From: Chryseobacterium shigense
GTDB taxonomy: Bacteria; Bacteroidota; Bacteroidia; Flavobacteriales; Weeksellaceae
Reading direction: 5' to 3'
DNA length: 64,000 nucleotides
NCBI RefSeq assembly: GCF_900156575.1
Contig: NZ_FTNY01000004.1
Span: 248,001-312,000 of the forward strand
Below the pieces are notes generated by a model that worked only from the letters and a program-made list of their open reading frames with translations, did not search any database and was not told the origin of the DNA. The position numbers and the translations under genes were made by a program. Below, in pieces: positions 17,346 through 25,681 of this stretch; positions within the stretch are counted from its first letter, which is position 1; each line of letters starts with the position of its first letter.

Positions 17346-18022
17346 CAAATTTTATCCAGAGAATATATATTGTTGACAACAGCGTAGATAACAATACCTA
17401 CCGTATTCTTCGCCCCAATCTTTTCAAGGATCCGCTGGCGGTGACTTTCTACTGTGCGAGGGCTGATGAATAACTTTTCCCCGATCTCGTTATTGGTGTA
17501 TTCCTGGCAGATCAGTTTAACCACATCTTTCTCGCGTTCAGACAGTTCGTCTTCCATTTCAAAAAGAGATTTCTTCTTTGCAGAACTGTTCATATAGGTA
17601 AAAAGCATCTGATGGTCTTCCGCGGTAAAGAAAACTCCGTTTTTATAAACCATGGTAATCGCATCGATAAATGTTTTACGGTCTGAGTTTTTGGGAAGAA
17701 AAGCAGACACGCCCAACTTGACCATATAGCCGAGAATTGACGTTTTGTAATGAGAAGAAAGGATAATGATCTTCAGTTCCGGATATTTTTCTTTAAGAAC
17801 TTCCACCAGCTCAAAGCCGTTCATGGGCTGCATCTGCACGTCTACCAGCGCTATATTTGGAAAATCATCTTCTGAAAGGTTTCCCAGTTTCTCAATAAAA
17901 TCCGGGCCGTTGTTGGAAGTGAGGCATACGGATATGTTTTTCTCATTTGAAAGCAGCATTTTTACCCCTTCCAGGATCAGCTGTTCATCATCAATTAAGG
18001 CTATTTTGATTTGGGAGTTCAT
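17345..18022 (-). CDS. NarL/LuxR-type response regulator
   Basis: This 225-residue protein has a receiver domain (residues 5-125; acidic pair D11/D12, phospho-acceptor D61 in ALVDVQMQP, Lys in FLPKNSD) and a LuxR-type HTH at the C-terminus (LSEREKDVVKLICQEYTNNE). Its start lies 32 bases inside the histidine kinase gene, so the two are translationally coupled and almost certainly cognate. It should bind DNA as a dimer after phosphorylation. The terminator is fused to its stop codon, making it the last gene of the unit. Confidence 0.92.
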   Translation of the reverse strand: MNSQIKIALIDDEQLILEGVKMLLSNEKNISVCLTSNNGPDFIEKLGNLSEDDFPNIALVDVQMQPMNGFELVEVLKEKYPELKIIILSSHYKTSILGYMVKLGVSAFLPKNSDRKTFIDAITMVYKNGVFFTAEDHQMLFTYMNSSAKKKSLFEMEDELSEREKDVVKLICQEYTNNEIGEKLFISPRTVESHRQRILEKIGAKNTVGIVIYAVVNNIYSLDKI

Positions 18023-18752
18023 GGTTTTTTGGAATTATAATGATTAGACGGCTTCCTTTATTTACAGTGCTTTTCCATTTATGGACGGCATTCATGGATT
18101 TTATTCTGGATTCGATGTTTTTGATCCCCATTCCTTTTTTCACCAGGTCATAGTCAAATCCCTGTCCGTTATCTGAAATGATTACGGCCATATTCAGGGG
18201 GTAATCTTTGATGTAAATCCAAAGGTCTGTTGCTGTGGAATGTTTGATCACATTGGTGGTAAATTCCTGAATAATTCTGTACAGCTGTACTTCCACAAAG
18301 ATATCCTTTTTCTCATATCCGGGCATGACCTGCATAGAAATATTGATCTTGTGCGAAAGGTTGGCAATCAGCTCTTCCACATAGAGAACAAATCCCACAG
18401 ATTCGAGGTTGACAGGATATAATGAATGAGAAATACTTCTGGCCGCATCGATAAGTGAGGACATCTGACCATAAATATTTTTTTTAATTACCTCATCGCC
18501 TTTCGTATCAAGGTTATTCATCCACAATGAAAGGATATTGAGCCTGTTTCCTATATCATCATGAATCATGACGGCAATTCTTTTTCTCTCTTCTTCCTGA
18601 GCTTTGATATTTTCAAGTACGAGTTTTTTCTGATGGAGCACTTCGGCTTCATGCTGAACGTTCTTCTCCTTAATGATCCTGCTGATAAAGGCCCTGTAGG
18701 CTAGAAGAATAAAGGATACTATAATTGCTATGGTAACAATTATAAGGATCAA
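17991..18752 (-). CDS. Sensor histidine kinase (HisKA_3, NarX/DesK-like)
   Basis: The 253-residue kinase has a single N-terminal membrane helix (about residues 2-19), a short coiled linker, the HisKA_3 phosphorylation helix with H64 in VMIHDDIGNR, and an HATPase domain (N box EFTTNVIKH, G1 DNGQGFDY, G2 KGMGIKNI). It has no sensor domain of its own. The only plausible initiation codon after the upstream stop is TTG at 18752. Upstream by 17 bases is a seven-helix membrane protein that may supply the sensing function. The 3' end overlaps the regulator gene. Confidence 0.88.
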   Translation of the reverse strand: MILIIVTIAIIVSFILLAYRAFISRIIKEKNVQHEAEVLHQKKLVLENIKAQEEERKRIAVMIHDDIGNRLNILSLWMNNLDTKGDEVIKKNIYGQMSSLIDAARSISHSLYPVNLESVGFVLYVEELIANLSHKINISMQVMPGYEKKDIFVEVQLYRIIQEFTTNVIKHSTATDLWIYIKDYPLNMAVIISDNGQGFDYDLVKKGMGIKNIESRIKSMNAVHKWKSTVNKGSRLIIIIPKNHELPNQNSLN

Positions 18753-18769
18753 CAGGCTGATATTTAAGG

Positions 18770-19393
18770 TTACTTCTTTAATTTGATGAAGGTATATAAA
18801 AATGAACAGTATAAAATGCTTGACAGAATATTATTTGCACTTAAAATAATATAATAGTCATTTTCTGACAGGTTAGCGATCTGGTGCTGAATAATAAAGA
18901 TAAAGACCGAAACGGAATAGTAAAAAAAAATACACGCATCTACCAGAAGAAAGCGGTTTTGGGTGGATGCCCCCTTTATTTCACGAAGCAAAGCAAAGCC
19001 TGAAAGACAGATGATGATGATATTTGAAATCACCTTGACAATATCACTGTTGAACGGATAATCGAATCTATATTTTGACGCCATAAATGCTGCTGCCAGC
19101 AATGCTGTGATGCCTAATAAATATTTCGGAAGTTCCAGTTTCCTGATAAACAAAGCGGTAACGAGGAAAAATTCTCCGGCTATATAGAGCGGATACAGAA
19201 ATGATGTGTCATTCAGATTGAAAATATAAGGTAAAACGAGATTCACTAATTCGATAAAAAAAAGAAAAGCAATACAGTGAAAATATTGCTTCTCTTTATT
19301 ATTTAATATACGGTATTTTGCTGCTCCCAAAAGTATGATGGACAGAAGCAGACCATAGTTTAGGAATAAAATTGCTTTAAAAAAATCGGTCAT
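18770..19393 (-). CDS. Seven-helix membrane protein, candidate sensor partner of the kinase
   Basis: The 207-residue product shows about seven hydrophobic helices (first LFLNYGLLLSIILLGA, last LSSILYCSFLYTFIKL) and almost no soluble domain. It resembles the membrane part of 7TM-type sensory proteins, though no named family can be assigned. It lies 19 bases downstream of an unknown protein gene and 17 bases upstream of the kinase. The kinase itself has only one helix and no input domain, so a split sensor is a reasonable inference. Confidence 0.6.
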   Translation of the reverse strand: MTDFFKAILFLNYGLLLSIILLGAAKYRILNNKEKQYFHCIAFLFFIELVNLVLPYIFNLNDTSFLYPLYIAGEFFLVTALFIRKLELPKYLLGITALLAAAFMASKYRFDYPFNSDIVKVISNIIIICLSGFALLREIKGASTQNRFLLVDACIFFYYSVSVFIFIIQHQIANLSENDYYIILSANNILSSILYCSFLYTFIKLKK

Positions 19394-19412
19394 TCCTGTC
19401 TATCCTATGTAT

Positions 19413-20147
19413 TTAAGATCCAAGTTCAGGGATACGGCAGATAGGAGGACAAGGTTTTGCCCAATCATAGGTATTCGAAAGTGTCTTTGCACTGGTTCCT
19501 TGCAATAGCTCATGGAAAGAGATAAAAATCAGCGTTACCAGCATTCTCTCATAAATATCATTGTATCTGAGTGCGAAAGAACATTTGATGCCTGCAACCT
19601 TCGGTTCAGGATGACAAAGATCTTCCATAGGAATATAGAATTTTCTAAAAATTCTCGCTCCTCCGAATTCTGTACATTCACGGAAGAACCACTCCATTCC
19701 TTCATTTCTCCAACGTCCGATAGCTTCTACGGCTATATCCTGATCCAGGATTGGCTGGTCGGAAACCGGAAAAAACGTATTGGTATTATCATCTATTTTA
19801 GTAAGATTGCTGGAAAGAACTGCGTTTTTGACAACGGTAAATTCCTTTGATTGCTGCAGAATGATATCATGCTTAAGAGGCGCTAAAACAGTATACTCAT
19901 ATTCAACAATGCTTCTGTCAACGTATCCTTTCTCATCCAACGGAACAAAAATAAGGACTACTTCGCCGTTGAAGACTCCTACTTCTGCGCAGACGTCTAC
20001 ATATTTATTTTTTTCTTTGATTTTTTCGATCTTATCCGCAGAAAGTTCGAAAATGTAATTGGTGGGAATCAGATTTGAGATTAAGTGGTAATCTGAAAGG
20101 CATTTGCTCCATTCGGCGACTGCCATTTTATAATCGTTCTCGTTCAT
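19413..20147 (-). CDS. Uncharacterised 244-residue protein
   Basis: I do not recognise this protein. It has no signal peptide, membrane helix or repeats. It contains an internal CAEVGVFNGEVVLIF strand region, a WFFRECTEFGGARIF segment and a Cys/Pro-rich tail (WAKPCPPICRIPEL). The size and alternating strands suggest a compact soluble domain. As the first gene of the run that continues into the 7-TM protein, kinase and regulator, it may be functionally linked to that signalling unit, but equally may just share the promoter. Confidence 0.55.
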   Translation of the reverse strand: MNENDYKMAVAEWSKCLSDYHLISNLIPTNYIFELSADKIEKIKEKNKYVDVCAEVGVFNGEVVLIFVPLDEKGYVDRSIVEYEYTVLAPLKHDIILQQSKEFTVVKNAVLSSNLTKIDDNTNTFFPVSDQPILDQDIAVEAIGRWRNEGMEWFFRECTEFGGARIFRKFYIPMEDLCHPEPKVAGIKCSFALRYNDIYERMLVTLIFISFHELLQGTSAKTLSNTYDWAKPCPPICRIPELGS

Positions 20148-20350
20148 AAGTTCATGGTTTATTTAGTCGTATAAAATTATATAAACTAAACCTCCTGCAC
20201 AAATAATCATATCATAAATTTATTATTCGTAAAATAAATTTAATTTTGGCAAACAAAAAATAGCTATCCGGTAAAAAAAAAATTGTGATTGATTGAGAGT
20301 AATCTTCTATCAACAGGAGCATTAAATGGCGACCATTGAAAAGTAAAGCA

Positions 20351-20971
20351 TCAATAATTCCTGACCGTAATGTGATAACAACTCTGCTGTCTTTCTTTGA
20401 TATAATAAATTTTACCCGACTCAGCATAGAATTTTAATACTTTCTCCAGTGCTGCTTCCATTTTGGGATTGTATTTCAGTACATCATTGAAGCGGATATA
20501 AGAAATATCGAATGAGTTTCCGTAATTGTGGGAGCTTATCCCGAGCGATGCATTGGAGTTCACTCTTCTCAGTCTGCACTGGTCTTCAAGTGTTCTGGTG
20601 ATTGAAGATACGGTAAAAGTATGTCCCTTTGTTTCTTTACTGAATCTGGCTCCCATTTTTTCCAGGGTACTTTTTGCTTTGGAAACCATATACGCCCGGC
20701 TGTAATCTAATTTCTGAACACGATATCCTTTTCCGATCTTTTTTATTTTATGAAATTTTCCGTTGTTGATATATTTCTGAACGGTTTTAGAATTCATAAG
20801 CAATTTGACTCCAAAACTTTTTGAGGCATCCAGATGTGATTTGTATAAAGGAGTGGGCTCTACTTTCAGTACCGATGTAAGATCATAACAGGGAAGCATT
20901 TTTTTTGCTGCCTGCGAATAATAAAAGCTATACATAAAGGGCACCAAGGCCACACAAAAAAACTTTCTCAT
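20351..20971 (-). CDS. DUF5715 family protein (M15-like peptidase fold), secreted
   Basis: The protein (206 residues) begins with a signal peptide (FFCVALVPFMYSFYYSQ). The C-terminal half carries VSSITRTLEDQCRL, then SSHNYGNSFDISYIRF, which matches the S-x-H-x(6)-D zinc-ligand pattern of M15/VanY-type DD-peptidases, and a final YHITVRNY supplying another His. DUF5715 proteins are of this type. It would act on peptidoglycan stem peptides in the periplasm; activity is inferred, not shown. It is a monocistronic gene. Confidence 0.75.
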   Translation of the reverse strand: MRKFFCVALVPFMYSFYYSQAAKKMLPCYDLTSVLKVEPTPLYKSHLDASKSFGVKLLMNSKTVQKYINNGKFHKIKKIGKGYRVQKLDYSRAYMVSKAKSTLEKMGARFSKETKGHTFTVSSITRTLEDQCRLRRVNSNASLGISSHNYGNSFDISYIRFNDVLKYNPKMEAALEKVLKFYAESGKIYYIKERQQSCYHITVRNY

Positions 20972-21185
20972 TAACCACGCTTTTCAATTACTAAACGAAA
21001 GATAAACATTTATGTCATATCATTCAACTCCCGTTTACTGTCATTATAAAAAATTTCCCAACAAACATCAAACCAAATTATTAAATCTCTAATTTTTCTT
21101 CCCTATAAATTGAAATATTTTAAAGATTTATCTTTCTATTTTAAGATTTAAATTTTACATTTGAGATACTTTTAATAATAAACAT

Positions 21186-21905
21186 ATGATAAAAAAACTT
21201 TTTGCTGAATTTTTCGGCACATTTTGGCTTGTTTTCGGTGGCTGCGGAAGTGCAGTTTTTGCTGCCGGAGTTCCCGACATCGGTATTGGCCTTTTGGGTG
21301 TAGCTTTGGCCTTCGGTCTTACTGTTCTTACGATGGCTTATGCTGTCGGTCATATTTCTGGCGGACACTTCAATCCGGCTGTTTCTTTCGGACTTTTAGC
21401 AGGAGGCAGATTCTCTGCAAAAGACCTTATTCCTTATGTTGTGGCGCAGTGTCTTGGAGCTCTTTTGGCTGCGGTATGTCTGTATGCTATCCTTAGTGGT
21501 TCCGGGGCTGTAGATTTTTCAAAACCGGGAGCTTTTGCGACCAACTTCTATGGTGAAGCGGTCTATAATGGAAAAGCATTCAGTATGGGTGCGGCATTTC
21601 TTGCTGAATTCTTATTAACGGCTTTCTTCCTGATTGTCATCATGGGAGCTACAGACAAATGGGCTAACGGAAAGTTTGCCGGTATTGCCATTGGATTGGC
21701 CTTAACCCTGATCCACTTAATTTCTATTCCGATCACGAATACTTCTGTCAACCCGGCAAGATCACTTTCACAGGCTGTCATTACGGGTGGGCTTGCGATG
21801 TCTCAGCTTTGGCTGTTCTGGGTAGCACCTATTGCGGGAGGAATTACAGGAGGATTGATCTACAAGTTTTTACTTCAGAGAGGTACTGCTGAAGTTATTG
21901 ATTAG
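21186..21905 (+). CDS. aqpZ: Aquaporin Z
   Basis: The 239-residue MIP-family channel has six membrane helices and both NPA boxes ([11 protein letters not shown] near residue 64 and TSVNPARSL near residue 186). The Arg after the second NPA and the small residues around it fit a water-selective aquaporin rather than a glycerol facilitator. It should mediate osmotic water flow across the inner membrane. The gene is monocistronic and followed by an intrinsic terminator. Confidence 0.95.
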   Translation: MIKKLFAEFFGTFWLVFGGCGSAVFAAGVPDIGIGLLGVALAFGLTVLTMAYAVGHISGGHFNPAVSFGLLAGGRFSAKDLIPYVVAQCLGALLAAVCLYAILSGSGAVDFSKPGAFATNFYGEAVYNGKAFSMGAAFLAEFLLTAFFLIVIMGATDKWANGKFAGIAIGLALTLIHLISIPITNTSVNPARSLSQAVITGGLAMSQLWLFWVAPIAGGITGGLIYKFLLQRGTAEVID

Positions 21906-21927
21906 TAACTTCATTGATTTCAATATA

Positions 21928-21955
21928 AAATCCTGTTGTTTGACAGGATTTTTTG
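21928..21955 (+). terminator. Terminator of aqpZ
   Basis: Arms AAATCCTGT and ACAGGATTT enclose a 6-base loop and are followed by a T-run. Confidence 0.8.
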
Positions 21956-22166
21956 ATTGTAGCAGTTTTAATCCAGCATTGTTAATATCTTCAATTGTTT
22001 TTTCTTTACGGATATATGAGTCTTTACATTTACAGAAAGAATTCAGACAGTTATTGGTTCATATCTCACAGTTGCTAATTATCTATTTGTCACGAAAATT
22101 ATAAGTTTCAATTTTAGGATAAAAATTAATAGAAACGAGATTAATAATAACTTAAACTTAATTAAA

Positions 22167-22440
22167 ATGAAAAAATTCTCCTCTTACTGTCTTTTGTATT
22201 GATTTGCCAAAATCAGTTAACTGCGCAAGTGATCAATTCTGTGATAGATAATTATAATATTAGTGTTACCAAAATAATATTTATATACTCGGTGTTCCCG
22301 GCTATGCTAATTCCAGCGATACGCTAATCAAGATAAAAATGTCGATCTCTAAAACGGTTTTTATTTTTGCCAAATTATCTAATGAGAGATACTCTTATCA
22401 CTTTACCCGTTTGAAATTGTCTTTTGTCTTGTTTTTAATA
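22167..22440 (+). pseudogene. Decayed gene for a small secreted protein (frameshifted)
   Basis: The ATG at 22167 opens only an 11-codon frame, but adding one base in the following A6 run yields a good signal peptide (starting MKKILLLLSFVLICQ and ending near LTAQ) and continues for about 40 codons. A second shift near 22270 restores a reading (GVPGYANSSDTLIKIK...) that runs to 22440. The stretch has no intact ORF. It looks like a secreted-protein gene broken by at least two frameshifts. Family not recognised. Confidence 0.5.
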
Positions 22441-22678
22441 TGAACGCAAGTTCATCCTGGATCATTTTTTCTCTTCCTTTGCTTGTTTAAGTTTTGATCC
22501 TTTTACCATAATGTAAAGATAAATAATTCAAATTTTTTAGAAAAAAAATTTGAAAAATACGCTATAAACTTAAATAATCACCTACTTTCGATTAATACAA
22601 ATAAATACAAAGAGATTTATTTTACACTGTAAATCCCTCTTTATAAACAGTTTAACATAATAAAAAAATCACACCATA
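22441..22678. other. AT-rich intergenic stretch before the RiPP cluster
   Basis: No gene of credible length is visible. On the minus strand there is a fragment reading MVKGSKLKQAKEEKK (about 22505-22458) next to another short open frame in a different phase, which may be another gene remnant. The rest is very AT-rich leader DNA of the precursor gene. Confidence 0.4.
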
Positions 22679-22709
22679 TTGGAGTTATTTAATTTATATT
22701 TTATATTTT
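22679..22709 (+). promoter_or_regulatory. Putative promoter of the grasp-with-spasm operon
   Basis: TTG at 22679-22681 is followed after 20 bases by TATATTTT (22702-22709), one base off the Bacteroidota -7 consensus TAnnTTTG. The precursor start codon lies 30 bases downstream. Confidence 0.45.
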
Positions 22710-22739
22710 TAGTTTCTAAACCTTTAAACAAATTCAGTT

Positions 22740-22919
22740 ATGAAAAAATTAACGTCACTAAAAAACGGTAAAGTACTTAATACAGGTAGCCTAAAACTAA
22801 TTCATGGCGGTAAAAGAAGCCTTCTCCCTGAGGGCGTATGTAGTGGTTCAGGAACAGCTAATGACCCCTATGTTTTAGCATCAGTAGTTATTCCTTCTGG
22901 TGCATCTGACGGGTGTTAA
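22740..22919 (+). CDS. Grasp-with-spasm RiPP precursor peptide (GG leader)
   Basis: A 59-residue peptide. The leader MKKLTSLKNG...KLIHGG ends in a double-glycine cleavage site (residues 23-24) typical of Bacteroidota natural-product precursors. The 35-residue core begins KRSLLPEGVCSGSGT and ends IPSGASDGC; it contains E31, D42, D57, several Ser/Thr, one Lys and two Cys (C34, C59). Side-chain carboxylates and hydroxyl/amine groups are what an ATP-grasp ligase joins into macrolactone or macrolactam links. It directly precedes the ATP-grasp and SPASM maturase genes. A hairpin with T-run follows the stop codon, which would favour excess precursor transcript. Confidence 0.85.
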   Translation: MKKLTSLKNGKVLNTGSLKLIHGGKRSLLPEGVCSGSGTANDPYVLASVVIPSGASDGC

Positions 22920-22933
22920 TTAAAATTTACATC

Positions 22934-22967
22934 AGGGCTTTTCTTTATAGAATCAGCCCTTTTTTTT
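22934..22967 (+). terminator. Attenuator-like hairpin between precursor and ATP-grasp gene
   Basis: Outer arms AGGGCT (22934-22939) and AGCCCT (22955-22960) plus inner arms TTCT / AGAA close a TTAT loop, followed by T7. The ATP-grasp ATG comes only four bases after the T-run, so transcription of the enzymes depends on read-through. Confidence 0.7.
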
Positions 22968-22970
22968 ATT

Positions 22971-23921
22971 ATGATTTTAATTTTATCTACTACACATGAT
23001 GACGACACAAATGTTGTTATGGAACATTTAGCGAATATGGGGGAATCCTGTATTCGTATTAATGATGTCGATCTATTTAATGGAACAACGAAAATATATT
23101 ATAAAATCTCTTCCCCCACTTCATTAACTGTTGAGAATAAATTATTTGGAAGTGTGAATTTGAGCCAAGTTAGAGCTGTATGGTATAGAAAATGGGGGAA
23201 TTTTAACAAATATAAAGATTTGCTTGATAAGAATATTTCAAATGAAATGTTCCAATATTTACATTCAGAGTATTATGGTATTTTAAAAACAATTCTATAT
23301 TTTTTGAATGATAAAAAATGGATAAATCATCATTCAAAAGTCAACAGATTAAATAAAATTGAAATGTTGGCTATAGCAAATAATATAGGATTAAAGATTC
23401 CGTCTACAGTAATTGCAAATAATTTTGATACAGAGAAGAAAGATTGGATTACTAAAGCTGTTAATGAAGGGGCAGTCATCAGCCATAATCAAAAAAAATT
23501 TCCTTTAATGACAGTAGAATATAATAATTCTACTGTTTCCTTTTTCCCAAGTTTATTTCAACAACATATTTACAAAGAATATGAGCTTCGGATTTTTCAT
23601 TTAAATGGGAAAAATTATCCTATGGCTGTATTCTCTCAAAATGACGAGCAAACTTCTGTAGATTTCAGAAATTATAACCAGAATAAACCGAATCGATTTG
23701 TCCCTTACCAATTACCTGAAGATCTTAACCACAAAATCTGCCAACTAATGAAAGCATGTCACATAGATACAGGTTCTATTGATATTATAAAGGGGGTAGA
23801 TGGAGAATACTATTTTTTAGAAATTAATCCTTCAGGACAATTTAGAATGACATCTTATCATTGTAACTATAGCCTGCATTATGAAATAGCAAAACAGTTA
23901 AAAAAAATGAATGATGAATAA
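22971..23921 (+). CDS. gwsG: Grasp-with-spasm ATP-grasp peptide maturase
   Basis: This 316-residue enzyme has the layout of graspetide ligases: an N-terminal preATP-grasp domain (MILILSTTHDDDTNVVM), a central region with WYRKWGNF and HHSKVNRLNKIEML, and a C-terminal ATP-grasp fold ending in the Mg-binding strand YYFLEINPSGQF. It should use ATP to activate precursor Asp/Glu side chains and couple them to Ser/Thr or Lys. It resembles the maturase of grasp-with-spasm systems of Bacteroidota. Its end overlaps the next small gene. The sequence is noticeably more AT-rich than the housekeeping genes around it, which suggests horizontal acquisition. Confidence 0.88.
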   Translation: MILILSTTHDDDTNVVMEHLANMGESCIRINDVDLFNGTTKIYYKISSPTSLTVENKLFGSVNLSQVRAVWYRKWGNFNKYKDLLDKNISNEMFQYLHSEYYGILKTILYFLNDKKWINHHSKVNRLNKIEMLAIANNIGLKIPSTVIANNFDTEKKDWITKAVNEGAVISHNQKKFPLMTVEYNNSTVSFFPSLFQQHIYKEYELRIFHLNGKNYPMAVFSQNDEQTSVDFRNYNQNKPNRFVPYQLPEDLNHKICQLMKACHIDTGSIDIIKGVDGEYYFLEINPSGQFRMTSYHCNYSLHYEIAKQLKKMNDE

Positions 23922-24102
23922 GAGCTTACTACAGGAACTTAACCCGCATAAAAAAGAATTGCTTCCGGTTATTTTTGCCCAGGTTACTGAAAATAATAAA
24001 TTAGTAACACAGTCACTAAGAAAAATTGAAGCTAAAAAGTATCAGTCAGAAATTTTTTGTTTAAAACCTTATAAAGATGGAATTAGCCCACCTAAACCTT
24101 GA
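23911..24102 (+). CDS. Small coupled protein of the grasp-with-spasm operon
   Basis: The 63-residue frame starts with tandem ATG codons (23911 or 23914) inside the end of the ATP-grasp gene and ends 26 bases inside the SPASM gene, so all three are translationally coupled. It is Lys-rich and soluble, with a helical middle (NNKLVTQSLRKIEAKK) and ends in SPPKP. I do not recognise the family. The overlaps support a real gene. A role as leader-binding partner or maturase accessory is a guess. Confidence 0.55.
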   Translation: MMNKSLLQELNPHKKELLPVIFAQVTENNKLVTQSLRKIEAKKYQSEIFCLKPYKDGISPPKP

Positions 24103-25087
24103 TATTAATAAAAAATGCTTTGTTTTTGCATGTTGTATTCCGGTGAAAGGTATTCAATTAGGGGCTATTTATGATTTGCAAAGGGATGATATTGAAAGGG
24201 TTCCCAATTCTCTGATTGATTTTATTTATAATATTCATTCTAAAACTATAGTGAATATTATAGAAGAATGGAAAAATGATGATATTGCGCAGGAATACAT
24301 AGAATTTCTGATTGAAAAAGAGTTTATTTTTTTCGCATATAAAGATCATTTTCCGAATCTTTCAGATGATTGTTTTAATGATGATGTCTCAAAAATTGAA
24401 TTTGCTACAATTATTGTATCAGATGATTTAATAGATAAAATGCAATATATTTCGGATAGAATTGATTATTTGGGAGTTAAGCGTTTACATTTTCATTTTT
24501 CACTTAATGTGGATATAAAAAAAATCCATAATGTATTGAATTCTCTTGAAAAATCTTGTGTTATAGATTTATCTGTATCATTGCCCTACCAGGAAAATTT
24601 TACTGCCTCTGTATTATTAAAAGAACAAAGATTAAAAAGTATCTATTTTTATCAATCGCCTTATTTGAAGGAAGATAACTACGGTAGGATAAATTTATAT
24701 TATTTAAAGCAAGATGAAAGTAATTTATTTGTTCCAAAATCGAGTATTGATACAATCGCTATCAATCATAGAGCATTCCTTACAGCAAAAAAATTTAATC
24801 TTGGCCTATACAAAACTATCCTCGTAGATCATTTGGGGAGAATAAGGTTAAATGCCGTAGATCAAAAAGATTATGGACTATTTTTAGGGTCAAAAGAAGA
24901 GATAGAAGAAAGTTTATCAATCCTCTCTGAATTATGGAGGCTAAATAGGGATAAAATTAACCCATGTAAAGATTGTGAATTAAGATATGCCTGTACTGCA
25001 AGCTTCATCCCAGAATATATACCGGAAAGAGAAGGATATTTCGTAAATTGTAATTATAATATTCACACCAATGAATGGATTCATTAG
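24077..25087 (+). CDS. gwsS: Grasp-with-spasm SPASM-domain peptide maturase
   Basis: A 336-residue protein whose C-terminus holds a SPASM-type cluster-binding pattern: C297, C300, C306 and C325 (CKDCELRYAC...C). The N-terminal region would be expected to carry the radical-SAM CxxxCxxC triad but shows only C14, C19 and C20 (KKCFVFACC), which does not fit. The protein is therefore probably a SPASM-containing partner without SAM chemistry, as in other grasp-with-spasm systems. It may position the precursor or contribute an Fe-S cluster. It overlaps the small gene upstream and the lipoprotein gene downstream. Confidence 0.82.
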   Translation: MELAHLNLDINKKCFVFACCIPVKGIQLGAIYDLQRDDIERVPNSLIDFIYNIHSKTIVNIIEEWKNDDIAQEYIEFLIEKEFIFFAYKDHFPNLSDDCFNDDVSKIEFATIIVSDDLIDKMQYISDRIDYLGVKRLHFHFSLNVDIKKIHNVLNSLEKSCVIDLSVSLPYQENFTASVLLKEQRLKSIYFYQSPYLKEDNYGRINLYYLKQDESNLFVPKSSIDTIAINHRAFLTAKKFNLGLYKTILVDHLGRIRLNAVDQKDYGLFLGSKEEIEESLSILSELWRLNRDKINPCKDCELRYACTASFIPEYIPEREGYFVNCNYNIHTNEWIH

Positions 25088-25673
25088 ACATATAAGTATA
25101 TTAGCTTTATTCTGCTTAACGAGTTGTCAAAATTATTATTTTTTAAAAGAGCAAAGAGTTGAATCTGATAATCAATCATATAGCAAGTTTAAATTATATT
25201 TTGATCAAGGGAAAAACCAAATTGATTTTTATACTTATGCGGATTATGTGTATAACAAAGTGGATAAACAATATATATATTTCACTTCCTCAGAAATGAG
25301 AAAATTGTTATATCATAATATTCCACAAAATTATACAGAGCAATTTTTATTTATGTATACTTATCAGCCTACATTTTCAAATATTTTAGGCTTTTATTAT
25401 AAAGGAGTTTCTATTGAAGAAGTGAAAAAAAGATATTCTGAAATACCACATAAAGAAGATTTAAATCAAGTGTTTTCTCGTTACTCTTTCGGAAAATTTC
25501 AGGTTTTTGATTTGTTCAAAAAAGTTGATGGCGGAGTGATAAGGTTTGTAGCAATAAATAATCCTAACTATCCTAAAGATCCCAACTATAAAAACTTTAA
25601 CAAAGAAATTAATGATATGTTCTTTGAAAATAATAACTTATTATGGGACGGATATGTAGAACCTATTAATTAA
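25071..25673 (+). CDS. RiPP-cluster lipoprotein of unknown function
   Basis: The 200-residue product has a lipoprotein signal with lipobox LTSC (cysteine at residue 19) followed by an aromatic, Lys/Tyr-rich soluble domain. Its start overlaps the SPASM gene by 17 bases, so it is part of the same operon. The role is not recognised. An immunity or export function at the cell envelope would be consistent with its position but there is no direct evidence. Confidence 0.6.
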   Translation: MNGFIRHISILALFCLTSCQNYYFLKEQRVESDNQSYSKFKLYFDQGKNQIDFYTYADYVYNKVDKQYIYFTSSEMRKLLYHNIPQNYTEQFLFMYTYQPTFSNILGFYYKGVSIEEVKKRYSEIPHKEDLNQVFSRYSFGKFQVFDLFKKVDGGVIRFVAINNPNYPKDPNYKNFNKEINDMFFENNNLLWDGYVEPIN

Positions 25674-25681
25674 AAAACTTT

